Part shown: piece after piece, positions 8,536-16,821 of the stretch
Numbering within the stretch: position 1 is the stretch's first letter
Layout: every line of letters begins with the position of its first letter
From: Chloroflexota bacterium
GTDB lineage: Bacteria > Chloroflexota > UBA5177
Length of the DNA stretch: 38,767 bases
Direction: 5' to 3'
Assembly: GCA_025966365.1 (NCBI GenBank)
Contig: JAICWV010000014.1
Location: 1-38,767, forward strand
Translations under genes and position numbers: made by a program
Notes under the pieces: generated by a model
The model's database searches: none
Seen by the model: the letters and a program-made list of their open reading frames with translations, nothing else
What the model was told of the DNA's origin: nothing

Positions 8536-8579
8536 GAGACCTCCTGGCATCCGAGACCACCTCGGGGCCAGGAGGTCTC
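8536..8579. terminator. Bidirectional hairpin between convergent genes
   Basis: GAGACCTCCTGGC (8536-8548) pairs perfectly with 8567-8579 across an 18-nt loop. The stem extends further outward through CCAC/GTGG with one bulge. It sits between the convergent coiled-coil gene and the sulfatase gene and can serve both. Confidence 0.75.
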
Positions 8580-8630
8580 GTGGTGTTGCCGTCGTTATTC
8601 ATGGGCCGCACCGCCAAAGCGGTGCGTGCC

Positions 8631-10325
8631 TCAGCGTGCGGAGAGGGCGCCGGCCTTTCGGTGCTCGATCGTTATGTCCTGGCACGAGGGACCTGCGCAC
8701 TGTTCCAGTTGCAGAAGCCGTTCGTGCAGGTTCTCGACCAGTGACTGCTTGCTCGGCCAATGCGCCAGGTTGTTGAGCTCGTGCGGGTCCTTCTGCAAGT
8801 CGTACAACTCTCGGTCGCCCGTCCTGTACTCAATGTAGACGTAGCGGCCGGTGTGGACTCCCTCGTACGGCACTGCATTCCCGGTCTTCCCTTCCAGCAG
8901 GAAATCGCGCTGCCAGACCATCGTCGGGTCTTTCATGAGCGGCACCAGCGAGCGGCCGTCCACCAGACGGAGCGAGTGCGCCCGGGCCAGGTCGAGGATG
9001 GTCGGCGCCAGATCGACATTGACCACAGGTGAGCTACGGACCTCCCCGGCAGGGATTCCGGGACCGCGGATGATCAGCGGCGTCCGCAGCGCTTCTTCAT
9101 AGGGCCAGTACTTGCCGAAGGGGATGCGGTGCTCGCCCAGGAAGAAGCCATGATCGGTGGTATAGATGATGACGGTGTTGTTGAGGATGCCGGCATCGGT
9201 GAGGGTTTGCACGATCCGCTGCACGGCATCGTCGACCGACAGCAGCGATTCCAGCCGGTCCTGGTACATCCGCTTGATGATCTGGATCTCGACGGGATTG
9301 AAGCGCGGCCAGTCTCCGCTCGTGCGCATGAACCTGGGCTTGTCTCCAAACTTACGCTCGTTGAACGACGGGGGCCGTGGCAGCGACACATCGCGGAAGG
9401 TGTCGGCATACTGCGGGGCGGGAACCGCGTATCCATCCGTTACCGGCCGGCGGCAGATGTGCTTGTGGGCCGGCGTTCCGCCTTTGGTGACCGTTTGCCA
9501 GAAGTAGCAGCCATGAGGCTGGGACATGCCGGGCGGAGGCGCGTCCACGCCGGGGACGTCCTTGGGGCCGGCGCCGGAGTGCGGCGCCAGCAGGGCCAGG
9601 TTGAGAAAGAAGGGCTGGGTAGACGTCGCCTGGCGCTTGATGAAGTCCACGGCCAGGCTGGTGAAATAGTCGGTGGAGTAGTACTCCTGCGTGGCCGGGT
9701 AGTTGCGGACCACGCCGTTGTTGTTGAGATGGAAGCCGTAGTAGCGATAGGTGAAGGGATCGATCGACCCATGCCACTCGTTCCAGCCGGGTGGGATCAG
9801 CGTCGGATCGTCGCGCCCGTACCCGTTCAGGTACTTCCCGATGTGGGCGGTGTGGTAGCCCGCATCCTGCAGGGCGACAGGAAAGGTTGTCTGCTGGTTC
9901 TCAAACTGCTGGAACCCTTCTCGAACCGGCAGGTTCGCCCACACCCCGTTGTTGTGGGTGTACTGGCCGGTCAGATAGGTGGCGCGCGACGGGCAGCAGA
10001 GTGGATAGGAGACGTAGCTGTTGCTGAAGGTGATTCCCCCATCCGCAAGCAGCGCTTTGACTTTCGGCATCACGCGCATTGACTCGACCGTCTGATCGTC
10101 GGTCATGATCATGATGATATTGGGCCGGGTGCCGGACGGCGTTGAGGTCGTCTCCGGAGATACCTGAATGGTCGGCGTGCCGGCGGTCTGCGCCACGGTC
10201 TTGACCTGCGGGGACAACGACAGGACGACAGACAGGACCAGCAGCGTACCGGTCACACCCGCCGATAGCAAGCGTCGTGGAGGAAATGGGGCCGAGCGAA
10301 GCCGGCCAGGGGATAGAAACGTCAT
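8631..10325 (-). CDS. Secreted formylglycine-dependent sulfatase
   Basis: This 564-residue enzyme belongs to the type I sulfatase family (alkaline phosphatase superfamily), which hydrolyses sulfate esters. The metal-binding Asp pair is at 76-77 (MTDDQ). The modification signature is C110-C-P-S-R114, followed by ATYLTG, so Cys110 should be converted to formylglycine. A second metal-binding cluster is seen in TTDHGFFLGEH. Residues ~20-40 form a signal peptide or anchor followed by a Pro/Thr linker. ATG 10325 is preferred because the signal region begins just after it, although no good ribosome binding site precedes it; the open frame extends to 10481. No formylglycine-generating enzyme gene is in the window. 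The substrate (carbohydrate, aryl or other sulfate) cannot be deduced. Confidence 0.9.
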   Translation of the reverse strand: MTFLSPGRLRSAPFPPRRLLSAGVTGTLLVLSVVLSLSPQVKTVAQTAGTPTIQVSPETTSTPSGTRPNIIMIMTDDQTVESMRVMPKVKALLADGGITFSNSYVSYPLCCPSRATYLTGQYTHNNGVWANLPVREGFQQFENQQTTFPVALQDAGYHTAHIGKYLNGYGRDDPTLIPPGWNEWHGSIDPFTYRYYGFHLNNNGVVRNYPATQEYYSTDYFTSLAVDFIKRQATSTQPFFLNLALLAPHSGAGPKDVPGVDAPPPGMSQPHGCYFWQTVTKGGTPAHKHICRRPVTDGYAVPAPQYADTFRDVSLPRPPSFNERKFGDKPRFMRTSGDWPRFNPVEIQIIKRMYQDRLESLLSVDDAVQRIVQTLTDAGILNNTVIIYTTDHGFFLGEHRIPFGKYWPYEEALRTPLIIRGPGIPAGEVRSSPVVNVDLAPTILDLARAHSLRLVDGRSLVPLMKDPTMVWQRDFLLEGKTGNAVPYEGVHTGRYVYIEYRTGDRELYDLQKDPHELNNLAHWPSKQSLVENLHERLLQLEQCAGPSCQDITIEHRKAGALSAR

Positions 10326-10565
10326 AGCGCGTGGCTCGGGGGCGGCTTTTGCGGGTGGTCCCGTCGCCTTTCGAGCCGTCCGAACAATGTAGCAGGCCAA
10401 TGGGCCAGGTGCAAAGGGAGCGGGGCCGGGCTCCCGCTTTGTTATCCGGTGCGTCCGGGAATACGTACGCAGTTGATACAACCAGTACCGCGCCGGCCAG
10501 CACGCTGGAGGATGGAGCGCAGGTAGGTATTATGAGCCATCGTCGGGCCGGGAACAGAGGGAAAC

Positions 10566-10757
10566 ATGATGAAACTTGCCGTTGAAGTCGTGATCGCAAT
10601 CGTCCTGCATCCCCTGGCGGTGGTGCTGGCATGGATGAGTCTGGTGCGGCGCCGCGATCTCAGCCTCTCGCAGAAGCTGATCTGGGCGGTCGTTTGCCTG
10701 ATCTGGGGCATCGGGCCGATTCTGTACATCCTGCTTGAAGACGGATCACTCTGGTAG
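10566..10757 (+). CDS. Small two-helix membrane protein, PLDc_N-like
   Basis: This 63-residue protein has two hydrophobic helices separated by a basic loop (VRRRDLSLSQK). The second helix, with GIGPILYILL, resembles the short PLDc_N segment found at the N-terminus of cardiolipin synthases and in many stand-alone small proteins. An AGAGGGAA site precedes the tandem ATGs at 10566/10569. It is divergent from the sulfatase gene. The function is unknown; the two-helix topology is clear. Confidence 0.75.
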   Translation: MMKLAVEVVIAIVLHPLAVVLAWMSLVRRRDLSLSQKLIWAVVCLIWGIGPILYILLEDGSLW

Positions 10758-10860
10758 AGAGGCGGATTCAGCACAGAGTGGTTCTGGCTCACCATCGCAT
10801 GATCCCCCATCAACCTGGCCACACAGCCAAGAAATAGTGCACCGGCGGATAGGTCGCCGG

Positions 10861-11139
10861 TCAGCTCGCGCTCACGCGAAGCTGACCGCGTTCCGGCCGC
10901 ACGAGCTCCTTGCATACCGGCCCCAGCAGCTTCTCCTGCAGATTGCCGGAGTCCTCCGTCAGCACGTGGACCGCGCTCCCATGGAAAACACGCCCCTCTA
11001 CCGTTCCGCACTCCAGCACGCCGCGCTCCTCCGGAGCCAGCTGATCCAGCCGCGCTGCCAGCAGCGCGCCTTCCGGCACCACACCGCGGGTGGTTCGCTG
11101 CCGGTGGCAGCGCACCACAGGACGGTCATCGAGCCTCAT
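10861..11139 (-). pseudogene. Fragment of a cyclase-associated AAA/STAND ATPase gene
   Basis: Reading the minus strand, the segment around 11082-10877 encodes VPEGALLAARLDQLAPEER, GVLECGTVEGRVFHGSAV and VCKELVRPERGQLR. These match, by eye, the region just after the NTPase core in the large adenylate-cyclase/AAA ATPase proteins common in Chloroflexota and Actinomycetota. Only ~70 residues of a protein normally over 1000 residues remain. There is no Walker motif upstream, the sequence loses similarity at both sides, and a TGA ends it at 10861. It is best read as a decaying remnant in a 804-bp gap (10758-11561) with no intact gene. Confidence 0.65.
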
Positions 11140-11142
11140 GGG

Positions 11143-11220
11143 GTGCGGGCATCGAAGCCGGCCTACGGTCCGGCGGGCGATTGCACATCGCCCCGGAAAC
11201 CCCAACCTCCCCGCTGCAAC
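11143..11220. repeat. Dispersed repeat with GGGCGAT-N5-ATCGCCC palindrome (copy A)
   Basis: The block begins with an 18-base motif (11143-11160) found again at 12650-12667 with one mismatch. It contains a palindrome at 11175-11193 with 7-bp arms around TGCAC. It ends with CCGCTGCAAC (11211-11220), which also follows the 12650 copy. Bases 11177-11194 match 38643-38660 perfectly in reverse orientation, and 11173-11189 match 33689-33705 directly. Confidence 0.7.
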
Positions 11221-11238
11221 ATCTTGGGCTGCACCCCG

Positions 11239-11480
11239 GGTGTGACTCACGATTTTGCAGCGGGAAGGTCTGGGAGCCGGGCTGCACGGGAGCGGCGAGC
11301 TCCGGCTCGCCGGCCGCCGGTGGTCAGCTTTGGTTCCGGCACCCCGTCTGTTGCTGGTATGGCTGCACCGACGCGTGCCGGCGCTCTCCGTGCCCCCGAG
11401 ATGCGTGGCCAGGCTGCGCGAACGCGCAGCCGGCGTGCGGGAGCACGCCGCTACTTGACTGCAAAACCGTGAGTTACACT
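11239..11480. mobile_element. Short element bounded by 21-nt imperfect terminal inverted repeats (MITE-like or IS remnant)
   Basis: GTGTGACTCACGATTTTGCAG (11240-11260) is mirrored at 11459-11479 in inverted orientation with 19 of 21 positions identical. The enclosed ~200 bp encodes no recognisable transposase in any frame. A third copy of the same end motif occurs at 38588-38608. The arrangement fits a non-autonomous element or an internally deleted insertion sequence. No target-site duplication could be confirmed, and the family is not assigned. Confidence 0.55.
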
Positions 11481-11561
11481 CACCTGCGTTCCTTCTCTAT
11501 GGGTGCTATATAGACACGGGCCGCCGGGCCCCAGGTCTACCCAGTCGAGGAGGATGTGCCG

Positions 11562-11930
11562 ATGTCAACCGCGGAGCGCGTGATGGAAGCCTATGTGGCA
11601 ATGTGGAATGCCACCGACGAGGAGGAGCGTCGCCGGCTGGCGGAGGAAGCGCTGACCGAGGGCGCGGCGGTCATCTACCCGACTGTTGTCGCGCACGGCC
11701 GCGCCGAGACAGTTACCGCTATCGGTCACTTTCAGGAGCGGGTGCCGGGAGCCCGGTTCATTGCCACCAGCGTTGTCGAGCAGCACCACGGCTGGCTGCG
11801 GACCTCGTGGGACATGACGGTGCCGGACGGGACGGTGCGGATGCAGGGCGAGGACGTGGCCGAGGAGTCACAGGACGGACGGCTGTCCCGCGTGATCGGC
11901 TTCCACAACCCGCTGCCGGAGCGTCCGTAA
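11562..11930 (+). CDS. SnoaL/NTF2-like fold protein
   Basis: This 122-residue protein has the cone-shaped NTF2-like pattern: an N-terminal helix pair (ERVMEAYVAMWNATDEEERR), a segment with VIYPTVVAHGRAE, and a final beta sheet (WLRTSWDMTVPDGTVRMQGEDVAEE, then GRLSRVIGFHN). Such proteins are small hydrolases, isomerases or ligand-binding proteins. The active residue is not obvious. ATG 11562 follows GAGGAGG at a spacing of 8; the GTG two codons earlier sits too close. It is convergent with the DinB-like gene, with a 15-bp gap. Confidence 0.8.
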   Translation: MSTAERVMEAYVAMWNATDEEERRRLAEEALTEGAAVIYPTVVAHGRAETVTAIGHFQERVPGARFIATSVVEQHHGWLRTSWDMTVPDGTVRMQGEDVAEESQDGRLSRVIGFHNPLPERP

Positions 11931-11945
11931 GTCCGGCCGCGATGG

Positions 11946-12455
11946 TCAGTCGGTGAGCACCATCCACTGCTTGCCGTCGATGAGCTCGCGCGCCGCATCC
12001 GCGTGCCCGGCATGGCAGGCGGTCTCCACCATCACATGCAGGATGGTGTCGCGCAGGTTATCGAGCCGAAAATTGCCGAAGAAGTCGGGCCACCAGGCCG
12101 GAGCGGCATCCAGCGGCGTGGCCGCGATGATGGCGTTGGAGCGCTCGATCCCCTGCCGGTAGAGACTGAAGATGTCGTGGGCCTGCACGTCCGGAGCCAC
12201 CTGCCAGGCATTGCCCTCCCCGGACATCTCCTGGACGATATCCGGCTCCCCGGCGGTGACGGCCTGAAACCAGAACCTCTCCACGTCAATGGCTAGATGC
12301 TGCACTAACCCCAGGCAGGTCCACCCGGACGGCAGTACCGGCCGTTTCAGGTCCTCCTCGGAAAGGCCCTCCAGATTCCCGAGCACATGATTGCGCTGAC
12401 TGTTCAGGTAGGCCACGAGCATCTCGCGCTCATTGGCGGCCTCCGTCTGCGTCAT
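11946..12455 (-). CDS. DinB-superfamily protein (DUF664-like)
   Basis: This 169-residue four-helix-bundle protein has the DinB/mycothiol-S-transferase-like pattern with three spaced histidines. They lie in LVQHLAIDVERFWF, ILHVMVETACHAGHADAARE and the central helix region, consistent with a His-rich metal site. Family members are thiol transferases or uncharacterised stress proteins. ATG 12455 is chosen over GTG 12461 because AAGGAG lies 8 nt before the ATG and only 2 nt before the GTG. The thiol cofactor, if any, is unknown. Confidence 0.85.
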   Translation of the reverse strand: MTQTEAANEREMLVAYLNSQRNHVLGNLEGLSEEDLKRPVLPSGWTCLGLVQHLAIDVERFWFQAVTAGEPDIVQEMSGEGNAWQVAPDVQAHDIFSLYRQGIERSNAIIAATPLDAAPAWWPDFFGNFRLDNLRDTILHVMVETACHAGHADAARELIDGKQWMVLTD

Positions 12456-12560
12456 GGTCACAACTCCTTATACGGGAGGTCTAGACGAGCGTAGCAGACG
12501 TTTTCTGGGCTGCGTCCCCAGGTGGAAGTCCGCCTCAGGATTCGACAGCGTCTGACGTCG

Positions 12561-12579
12561 GGCCGATGTGCGATCGGCC
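12561..12579. repeat. Dispersed palindrome GGCCGAT-N5-ATCGGCC (copy B)
   Basis: Seven-base arms flank GTGCG, the same architecture as the palindromes at 11175-11193 and 38643-38660. It lies in the 335-bp gap (12456-12790) between the DinB-like gene and the MFS gene, which otherwise holds the 12650 repeat and an operator-like site. Confidence 0.6.
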
Positions 12580-12649
12580 GGTGCGCCGCAGCGGATGGAA
12601 CCGGGAGCCGGCCCCTACCAGACATTGGTCCGGATCACGGTTCCGGGAA

Positions 12650-12680
12650 GTGCGGGCATCGAGGCCGCTCCGCTGCAACA
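12650..12680. repeat. Partial second copy of the 11143 repeat
   Basis: Bases 12650-12667 match 11143-11160 at 17 of 18 positions and are followed closely by CCGCTGCAAC, as in the first copy. The ~50 bp containing the palindrome in the first copy is missing here. Confidence 0.6.
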
Positions 12681-12729
12681 ACCTGTAGCGCCCTCGGGAG
12701 GTACCGCCGATTGTTTGTGACTCTCGAAT

Positions 12730-12755
12730 AATTAGTGCTAGCCTAAGCATATATT
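12730..12755. promoter_or_regulatory. Candidate MarR operator/promoter of the MFS-MarR operon
   Basis: AAT-N3-TGCT-N6-AGCA-N3-ATT is an inverted repeat in the only AT-rich stretch of this gap, 35 nt upstream of the transporter start. MarR repressors bind 15-25-bp palindromes overlapping promoters, so the MarR protein encoded by the operon is the likely ligand (inference). Confidence 0.5.
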
Positions 12756-12790
12756 CAGCACTCGGCCCAGATCCGAGGGATAGGTATCGC

Positions 12791-14482
12791 ATGGAACAAG
12801 CGGTCTCACAACCCAACGCATCGGCGCTCCCCAACGTCCAGCTTCCGCCCGGGAAGCGCAATGCCGTGCTCTTCGCCGTGCTGCTCGGCCTCTTCCTCGG
12901 CGCCCTCGATCAGACCGTGGTCGGCACGGCGCTGCCCCGCATCGTCACCGATCTGGGCGGCAACGGCTACTACACCTGGGTGGTCACCTCGTACCTGCTC
13001 ACCAGCACGGTCACTGTGCCCATGTACGGGAAGTTTTCCGACATCTACGGGCGCAAGCTGCTCCTCCTGATCGGCATCGGACTCTTCCTGGCCGGCTCCT
13101 GGCTCTCCGGCCTCTCTCAGACCATGGCAGAGCTGATCATCTTCCGCGGCCTGCAGGGGCTGGGCGCGGGTGCCCTCTTCCCCATCGCCCTCGCTATCAT
13201 TGGCGACATCTTCACGCCCCGGGAGCGCGGCCGCTACCAGGGTTTCTTCGGCGCCGTCTTCGGCCTGAGCTTCCTGGTCGGTCCCTTTATCGGCGGCTGG
13301 ATTACCGACAACATCAGCTGGCGCTGGGTGTTTTACGTCAATATGCCGGTCGGCCTGGCAGCGCTGATCGTGATCGCCGTCATCCTGCCCAACTTCCATC
13401 CTCCCGTTCGGACCCATTTGCGCGACCTCGACATCCTCGGCATCATCGTCTTCACCGCTGCCATCGTGCCCATTCTGTTCGGGCTGACCAATAAGGGCCT
13501 CACCAACTCCCACGGTCAGCTCTACGCGTGGACCGACCCGGGCGTCGGCGGTCTGCTGCTCCTCGGCATCATCCTGCTCGGCGTCTTCCTGGTCATCGAG
13601 GCGCGGGCCAAGCAGCCGATCGTGCCGCTCGGTCAGTTCCGGGTGCCGAGCATCTCGGTGACCAACGCCGTCGTCTTCATGATTTCCCTGGGCATGTTCT
13701 CGGCAGTGATCTTCCTGCCCCGGTATTACCAGGCAGTGCGAGGCATTAGCGCTACCCAGTCCGGCTATATGATGTGGCCGCTCCTGGTGGGACTCATGGG
13801 GACCAGTATCGGCGCCGGCATCCTGGTGAGCAAGATGGGCCGCTACAAGATCCTGTTCGTCGTCGCCATGGCGATCTTCGCCTTCGGCTCCTTCCTCATG
13901 ACCCACATCGCGGTGGGGACGGCCGACTGGACGCTCTGGATCTGGATGTTCGTGATGGGAGTGGGCATCGGCCCCTCGATGTCCGTCTCCACGGTGGTAA
14001 TCCAGAGTGCGGTCGGCCCATCCGAGATGGGAGCGGCGACCAGTACCATGACCTTCTTGCGGCAGATGGGCGGAACCGTGGGCCTGGCCATTGCCGGCGA
14101 GTTCTTCGGGGAGCAGTTCACCCAGAAGCTTGCTCCGTCCCTGACCGCGCACGGCGTACCGGGGCGGGTCATCCAGCGTTTCCATGGAGGCGGCTCCTCT
14201 ATTGGCAGCCTGACCGGCGTCGGTCTGAAAACGCAGCTCGCCCATACCTTGCCGCCGCAGCTGCACGGCCTGATTCCACGGATCGTGGCCGGTGTCAACG
14301 ATGCCTTCTCCCAGGCCATCGGCCAGGTTTTCTGGCTCACCGTGGGCGCGGGCATCATCGCCTTCATCGCGTCGCTCTTCTTGCCGGATCTCATGCTGCG
14401 CGGCGCGAGCACCTCCGCCGAGATGGCCGATGTGATTCCCGGAGCCGACGTGCCGGCCGATGAGAAGGAGGCGGCGGGATGA
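12791..14482 (+). CDS. MFS drug-exporter family transporter, DHA2 (14-TMS) type
   Basis: This 563-residue protein fits a proton-driven multidrug exporter of the EmrB/QacA group in the cytoplasmic membrane. Visible motifs are LDQTVVGTALPRIVTDL in TMS1, the loop 2-3 motif A (GKFSDIYGRK), the antiporter motif C region (GPFIGGWITD) and WRWVFYVNMPVG at the usual spacing. About 14 hydrophobic segments are present, and the length is typical of the family. The ATG at 12791 has GAGGGA 10 nt upstream. Its stop overlaps the MarR gene start by 4 nt, so transport and regulation are coupled. The substrate is unknown. Confidence 0.95.
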   Translation: MEQAVSQPNASALPNVQLPPGKRNAVLFAVLLGLFLGALDQTVVGTALPRIVTDLGGNGYYTWVVTSYLLTSTVTVPMYGKFSDIYGRKLLLLIGIGLFLAGSWLSGLSQTMAELIIFRGLQGLGAGALFPIALAIIGDIFTPRERGRYQGFFGAVFGLSFLVGPFIGGWITDNISWRWVFYVNMPVGLAALIVIAVILPNFHPPVRTHLRDLDILGIIVFTAAIVPILFGLTNKGLTNSHGQLYAWTDPGVGGLLLLGIILLGVFLVIEARAKQPIVPLGQFRVPSISVTNAVVFMISLGMFSAVIFLPRYYQAVRGISATQSGYMMWPLLVGLMGTSIGAGILVSKMGRYKILFVVAMAIFAFGSFLMTHIAVGTADWTLWIWMFVMGVGIGPSMSVSTVVIQSAVGPSEMGAATSTMTFLRQMGGTVGLAIAGEFFGEQFTQKLAPSLTAHGVPGRVIQRFHGGGSSIGSLTGVGLKTQLAHTLPPQLHGLIPRIVAGVNDAFSQAIGQVFWLTVGAGIIAFIASLFLPDLMLRGASTSAEMADVIPGADVPADEKEAAG

Positions 14483-14934
14483 TCGAACAACGCATCGGCC
14501 AGGAGACCGACTTCCTGGACGAGGTCCTGGACCAGATCGACGATCTGGTGTCCTACCAGCGCCGGTCTTTCTGCGCCCACGGTCCGCATCGCGAGCTCAG
14601 CCTGCCCCAGCTCTTCCTCCTTGTAATCTTGCACGAGCGCGGGACGCACACCGTCTCAGGGCTGGCGGAACTGCTGGGTGTGACCGCCCCCTCCACCAGC
14701 ACGCTCATCGACCGGATGGAGGAGCGAGGGCTGCTGGCGCGCGAGCGGGACGCCGGGGACCGGCGGGTGGTGCATGTGGCGATCACGGACGCGGGCCATA
14801 CTCTTCTCGACGAGATGATGGGCATGCGGCGCGACCGGCTGCGTCAGGTCCTGGCGCGGATGAACGCGGATGAACTTCAGCATGTCATCGGCGCCGTCCA
14901 GGGTCTGCGCCGAGTGCTCGGGGAGGGCTGCTAG
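14479..14934 (+). CDS. MarR-family transcriptional regulator
   Basis: This 151-residue winged-helix repressor has a helix-turn-helix in HTVSGLAELLGVTAPSTSTL and the family signature DRMEERGLLARERDAGDRR that ends in the wing. It is followed by a dimerisation helix. The start codon overlaps the stop of the exporter gene (ATGA). Having the regulator last in the operon is less common than first, and it gives a simple feedback loop if the palindrome at 12730 is its operator. Its stop codon shares a CTAG palindrome with the stop of the convergent gene at 14931. Confidence 0.93.
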   Translation: MIEQRIGQETDFLDEVLDQIDDLVSYQRRSFCAHGPHRELSLPQLFLLVILHERGTHTVSGLAELLGVTAPSTSTLIDRMEERGLLARERDAGDRRVVHVAITDAGHTLLDEMMGMRRDRLRQVLARMNADELQHVIGAVQGLRRVLGEGC

Positions 14935-15692
14935 CGCAGCAGCGGCGGAGTGTCCGAGCCGCTCACCGGATCGATCCTGGTCACGACCCAGCCCCGGTGG
15001 GCCACGAACCACTGTCCTGACCCGGTGAGCGCGTCATCGTCGCGGGTCGTGTCCGGCCCGCGTGGGTCGCGCGTGAGGGTCCAGTCCTCCTGCCATGTGG
15101 TATCAGCCTCGGACCCCTCGACCACCTTCTCGGTGGCGTCGTCGCGGACCATCTGTTCGCCGCGCAGCCAGAGCCGGACCGTCACCACTTCTTTCCCATC
15201 CACCAGCAGCGCTTTGACGATGCGCGCGTCGTCGATCTCCAGTCCGGGTGTCAGGTGGTGGTGATGCGCGGCGGAGTCGCGGCCGACCGCTTCGCGAAGC
15301 TGGGCCTCGAGGTCAGGACTGAGCTCGGCCTGACCCAGGTCGGGCTGCTCGTACACCCGTGCCCGCTGCAGGATCAGGCAACAATCTCTGGCAACGGAGA
15401 CCACCTCGTGATCGCTAAACGTTTTGTCGGCGTCACTGAGCGGCTCGACGCTGACCCCCGGAGCTTCAGCATCGGGCAGTTTCTCGAATTCGGCGAACAT
15501 CGCCCGGTTGTCGACAACCTCCTGATCCATGTCCTTCAAGACGGCGTTGAGCTTCTCGTCGAAGCCCGGGATGAGGAGGTTGTCGATTTCGTCCGTCATT
15601 CCGGGATGCTTCTCGACAACCTGATCGAGCTCGCGGTCCACCACGCCTTCACCGGCGTGATCGTTTGTCGGCGGTTGGACTTCTTCGGTCAC
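14931..15692 (-). CDS. Tim44-like domain protein
   Basis: This 253-residue protein has a Tim44/MBA1-like fold in its C-terminal half. Strands read DDARIVKALLVDGKEVVTVRL, an EDWTLTRDP strand follows, and the end is WVVTRIDPV. This pattern is common in bacterial Tim44-like proteins, which are NTF2-related and membrane- or lipid-associated. The N-terminal 80 residues are acidic and helical with no signal peptide; a HHHH run sits at about residue 143. The GTG start at 15692 has GGAGG 8 nt upstream. It lies 70 bp downstream of the Kelch gene on the same strand and may share its transcript. The function is unknown. Confidence 0.7.
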   Translation of the reverse strand: MTEEVQPPTNDHAGEGVVDRELDQVVEKHPGMTDEIDNLLIPGFDEKLNAVLKDMDQEVVDNRAMFAEFEKLPDAEAPGVSVEPLSDADKTFSDHEVVSVARDCCLILQRARVYEQPDLGQAELSPDLEAQLREAVGRDSAAHHHHLTPGLEIDDARIVKALLVDGKEVVTVRLWLRGEQMVRDDATEKVVEGSEADTTWQEDWTLTRDPRGPDTTRDDDALTGSGQWFVAHRGWVVTRIDPVSGSDTPPLLR

Positions 15693-15762
15693 CGGTACGC
15701 CTCCAGAAAGGTTTCCACAAGTATAGGGCGGCGCTCAGACGAATGCCGGTACCCCACTCGTG

Positions 15763-16800
15763 CTACCCGGCGATCGCGCTCGCCTCATGGGAAAGCAGGC
15801 CGACCGTGGTGCCGGCCACGGCACGGACCTGGTAGAAGTACTTCGTGCCCGAGACGGTCGCTGCGTCCAGGTAGGTCGTGCCGGTCACGTTGACGGCAAT
15901 CGGAGTGGTGCTCTCGTTTCCAGAGGAGGTACCGCGATAGACGTTGTATCCGGTAATGCCTTTGCCTCCCATGCCCGGCGGAGCCTGCCATGACAGGTTC
16001 ACGCCGGCAGCGCCCCTGGAAGCGGTGGTCGCTTTGAGGCTCCGTGGTGCATCCAGGGTTGGGACCGGCGTGGCAGTCGGCGTACTGGCGGGAATCCGTG
16101 TCTTTTTCGGCCCGGGCGTGGCCGTTGGGGTGTTGGTTGGCGTGCTCGTCGCAGTGGCAGTTGGCGTATTCGTGGGCGTGTCTGTTGGGGTGATCGACGG
16201 GGGGACATTGACCACCGGGACATACGTCCAGGTATCGGCAAGGTAGTTGCCGGCGGAGACGAAGCCACCAAAGAGGAGGAACTGGCTGGTGGCGGCATCG
16301 AAGGTCATGCCGGCCGCGTCCCGAGCAGGAGGTGCGTGGACCGGGGACTGCTGAGTCCAGGTGCTCCCGTCCCAGGTCCAGGTATCGCCCAGCCGGCCGG
16401 CGGCACTGAGCCCACCAAAGAGCACCAGCTGCCGGGTAGCCGGATCGTGGGCCATGCTGGCCCACTCTCGCGCTGGAGGGCTGGTGCTCGGCTGAGCCTG
16501 CGTCCAATTACTGCCGTCCCAGGTCCAGGTGTCACCCAGAACACTGCTGGAATCTGCTCCCCCAAAGAGGACCAGCTGGCCGCTGGCTGCGTCGAATGCC
16601 ATGCCGGCACGACTTCGAGCCGACGGACTGGCGCTCGGCTGCAGCTCACTCCAGGAGGGCTGACTGCCACTCGCGCCGGCAAACGTAGCTCCAAGCAGCG
16701 TGCCATAGAGAAGGAGGGCAAGGGCGAGCAGTCCGGCTATTGCTCTGGGGTATGCCCGGCGCGCCGATGCACGGCAGTCCTGGGCCATGAGGTGGGACAT
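15763..16800 (-). CDS. Secreted Kelch-repeat protein with Thr-Pro linker and FN3 domain
   Basis: This 345-residue exported protein has a signal peptide (AIAGLLALALLLYGTLLGA) ending near residue 37. Three Kelch-type repeats of ~50 residues follow, each with the pattern ...R..(A/S)GM..D.A..Q.(V/L)LFGG...LGDTWTWDG. Then comes a low-complexity Thr/Pro linker (repeats of TPTNTPTATAT) and a C-terminal fibronectin type III domain (LSWQAPPG, GYNVYRGTSSG, KYFYQVRAV). Three repeats make only half of a normal six- or seven-bladed propeller, so oligomerisation or an incomplete fold is implied. ATG 16800 has AAAGGA 8 nt upstream; the frame extends to 16989 without a better start. It is probably a surface protein. 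Confidence 0.88.
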   Translation of the reverse strand: MSHLMAQDCRASARRAYPRAIAGLLALALLLYGTLLGATFAGASGSQPSWSELQPSASPSARSRAGMAFDAASGQLVLFGGADSSSVLGDTWTWDGSNWTQAQPSTSPPAREWASMAHDPATRQLVLFGGLSAAGRLGDTWTWDGSTWTQQSPVHAPPARDAAGMTFDAATSQFLLFGGFVSAGNYLADTWTYVPVVNVPPSITPTDTPTNTPTATATSTPTNTPTATPGPKKTRIPASTPTATPVPTLDAPRSLKATTASRGAAGVNLSWQAPPGMGGKGITGYNVYRGTSSGNESTTPIAVNVTGTTYLDAATVSGTKYFYQVRAVAGTTVGLLSHEASAIAG

Positions 16801-16821
16801 CTTCTGTTCCTTTCCGCTCCG

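Noticed and set aside
9129-10082. 317-codon plus-strand frame across the sulfatase gene
   Set aside because: The opposite strand encodes the complete sulfatase signature; this frame shows no motif.
11255-11458. Possible transposase fragment inside the inverted-repeat element
   Set aside because: No frame on either strand gives a recognisable transposase motif; the open frames are explained by high GC.
12806-14266. 486-codon open frame antisense to the MFS gene
   Set aside because: Its translation is rich in His, Asp, Glu and Gln, typical of the reverse of GC-rich membrane-protein codons. It has no ribosome site and lies wholly inside a certain gene.
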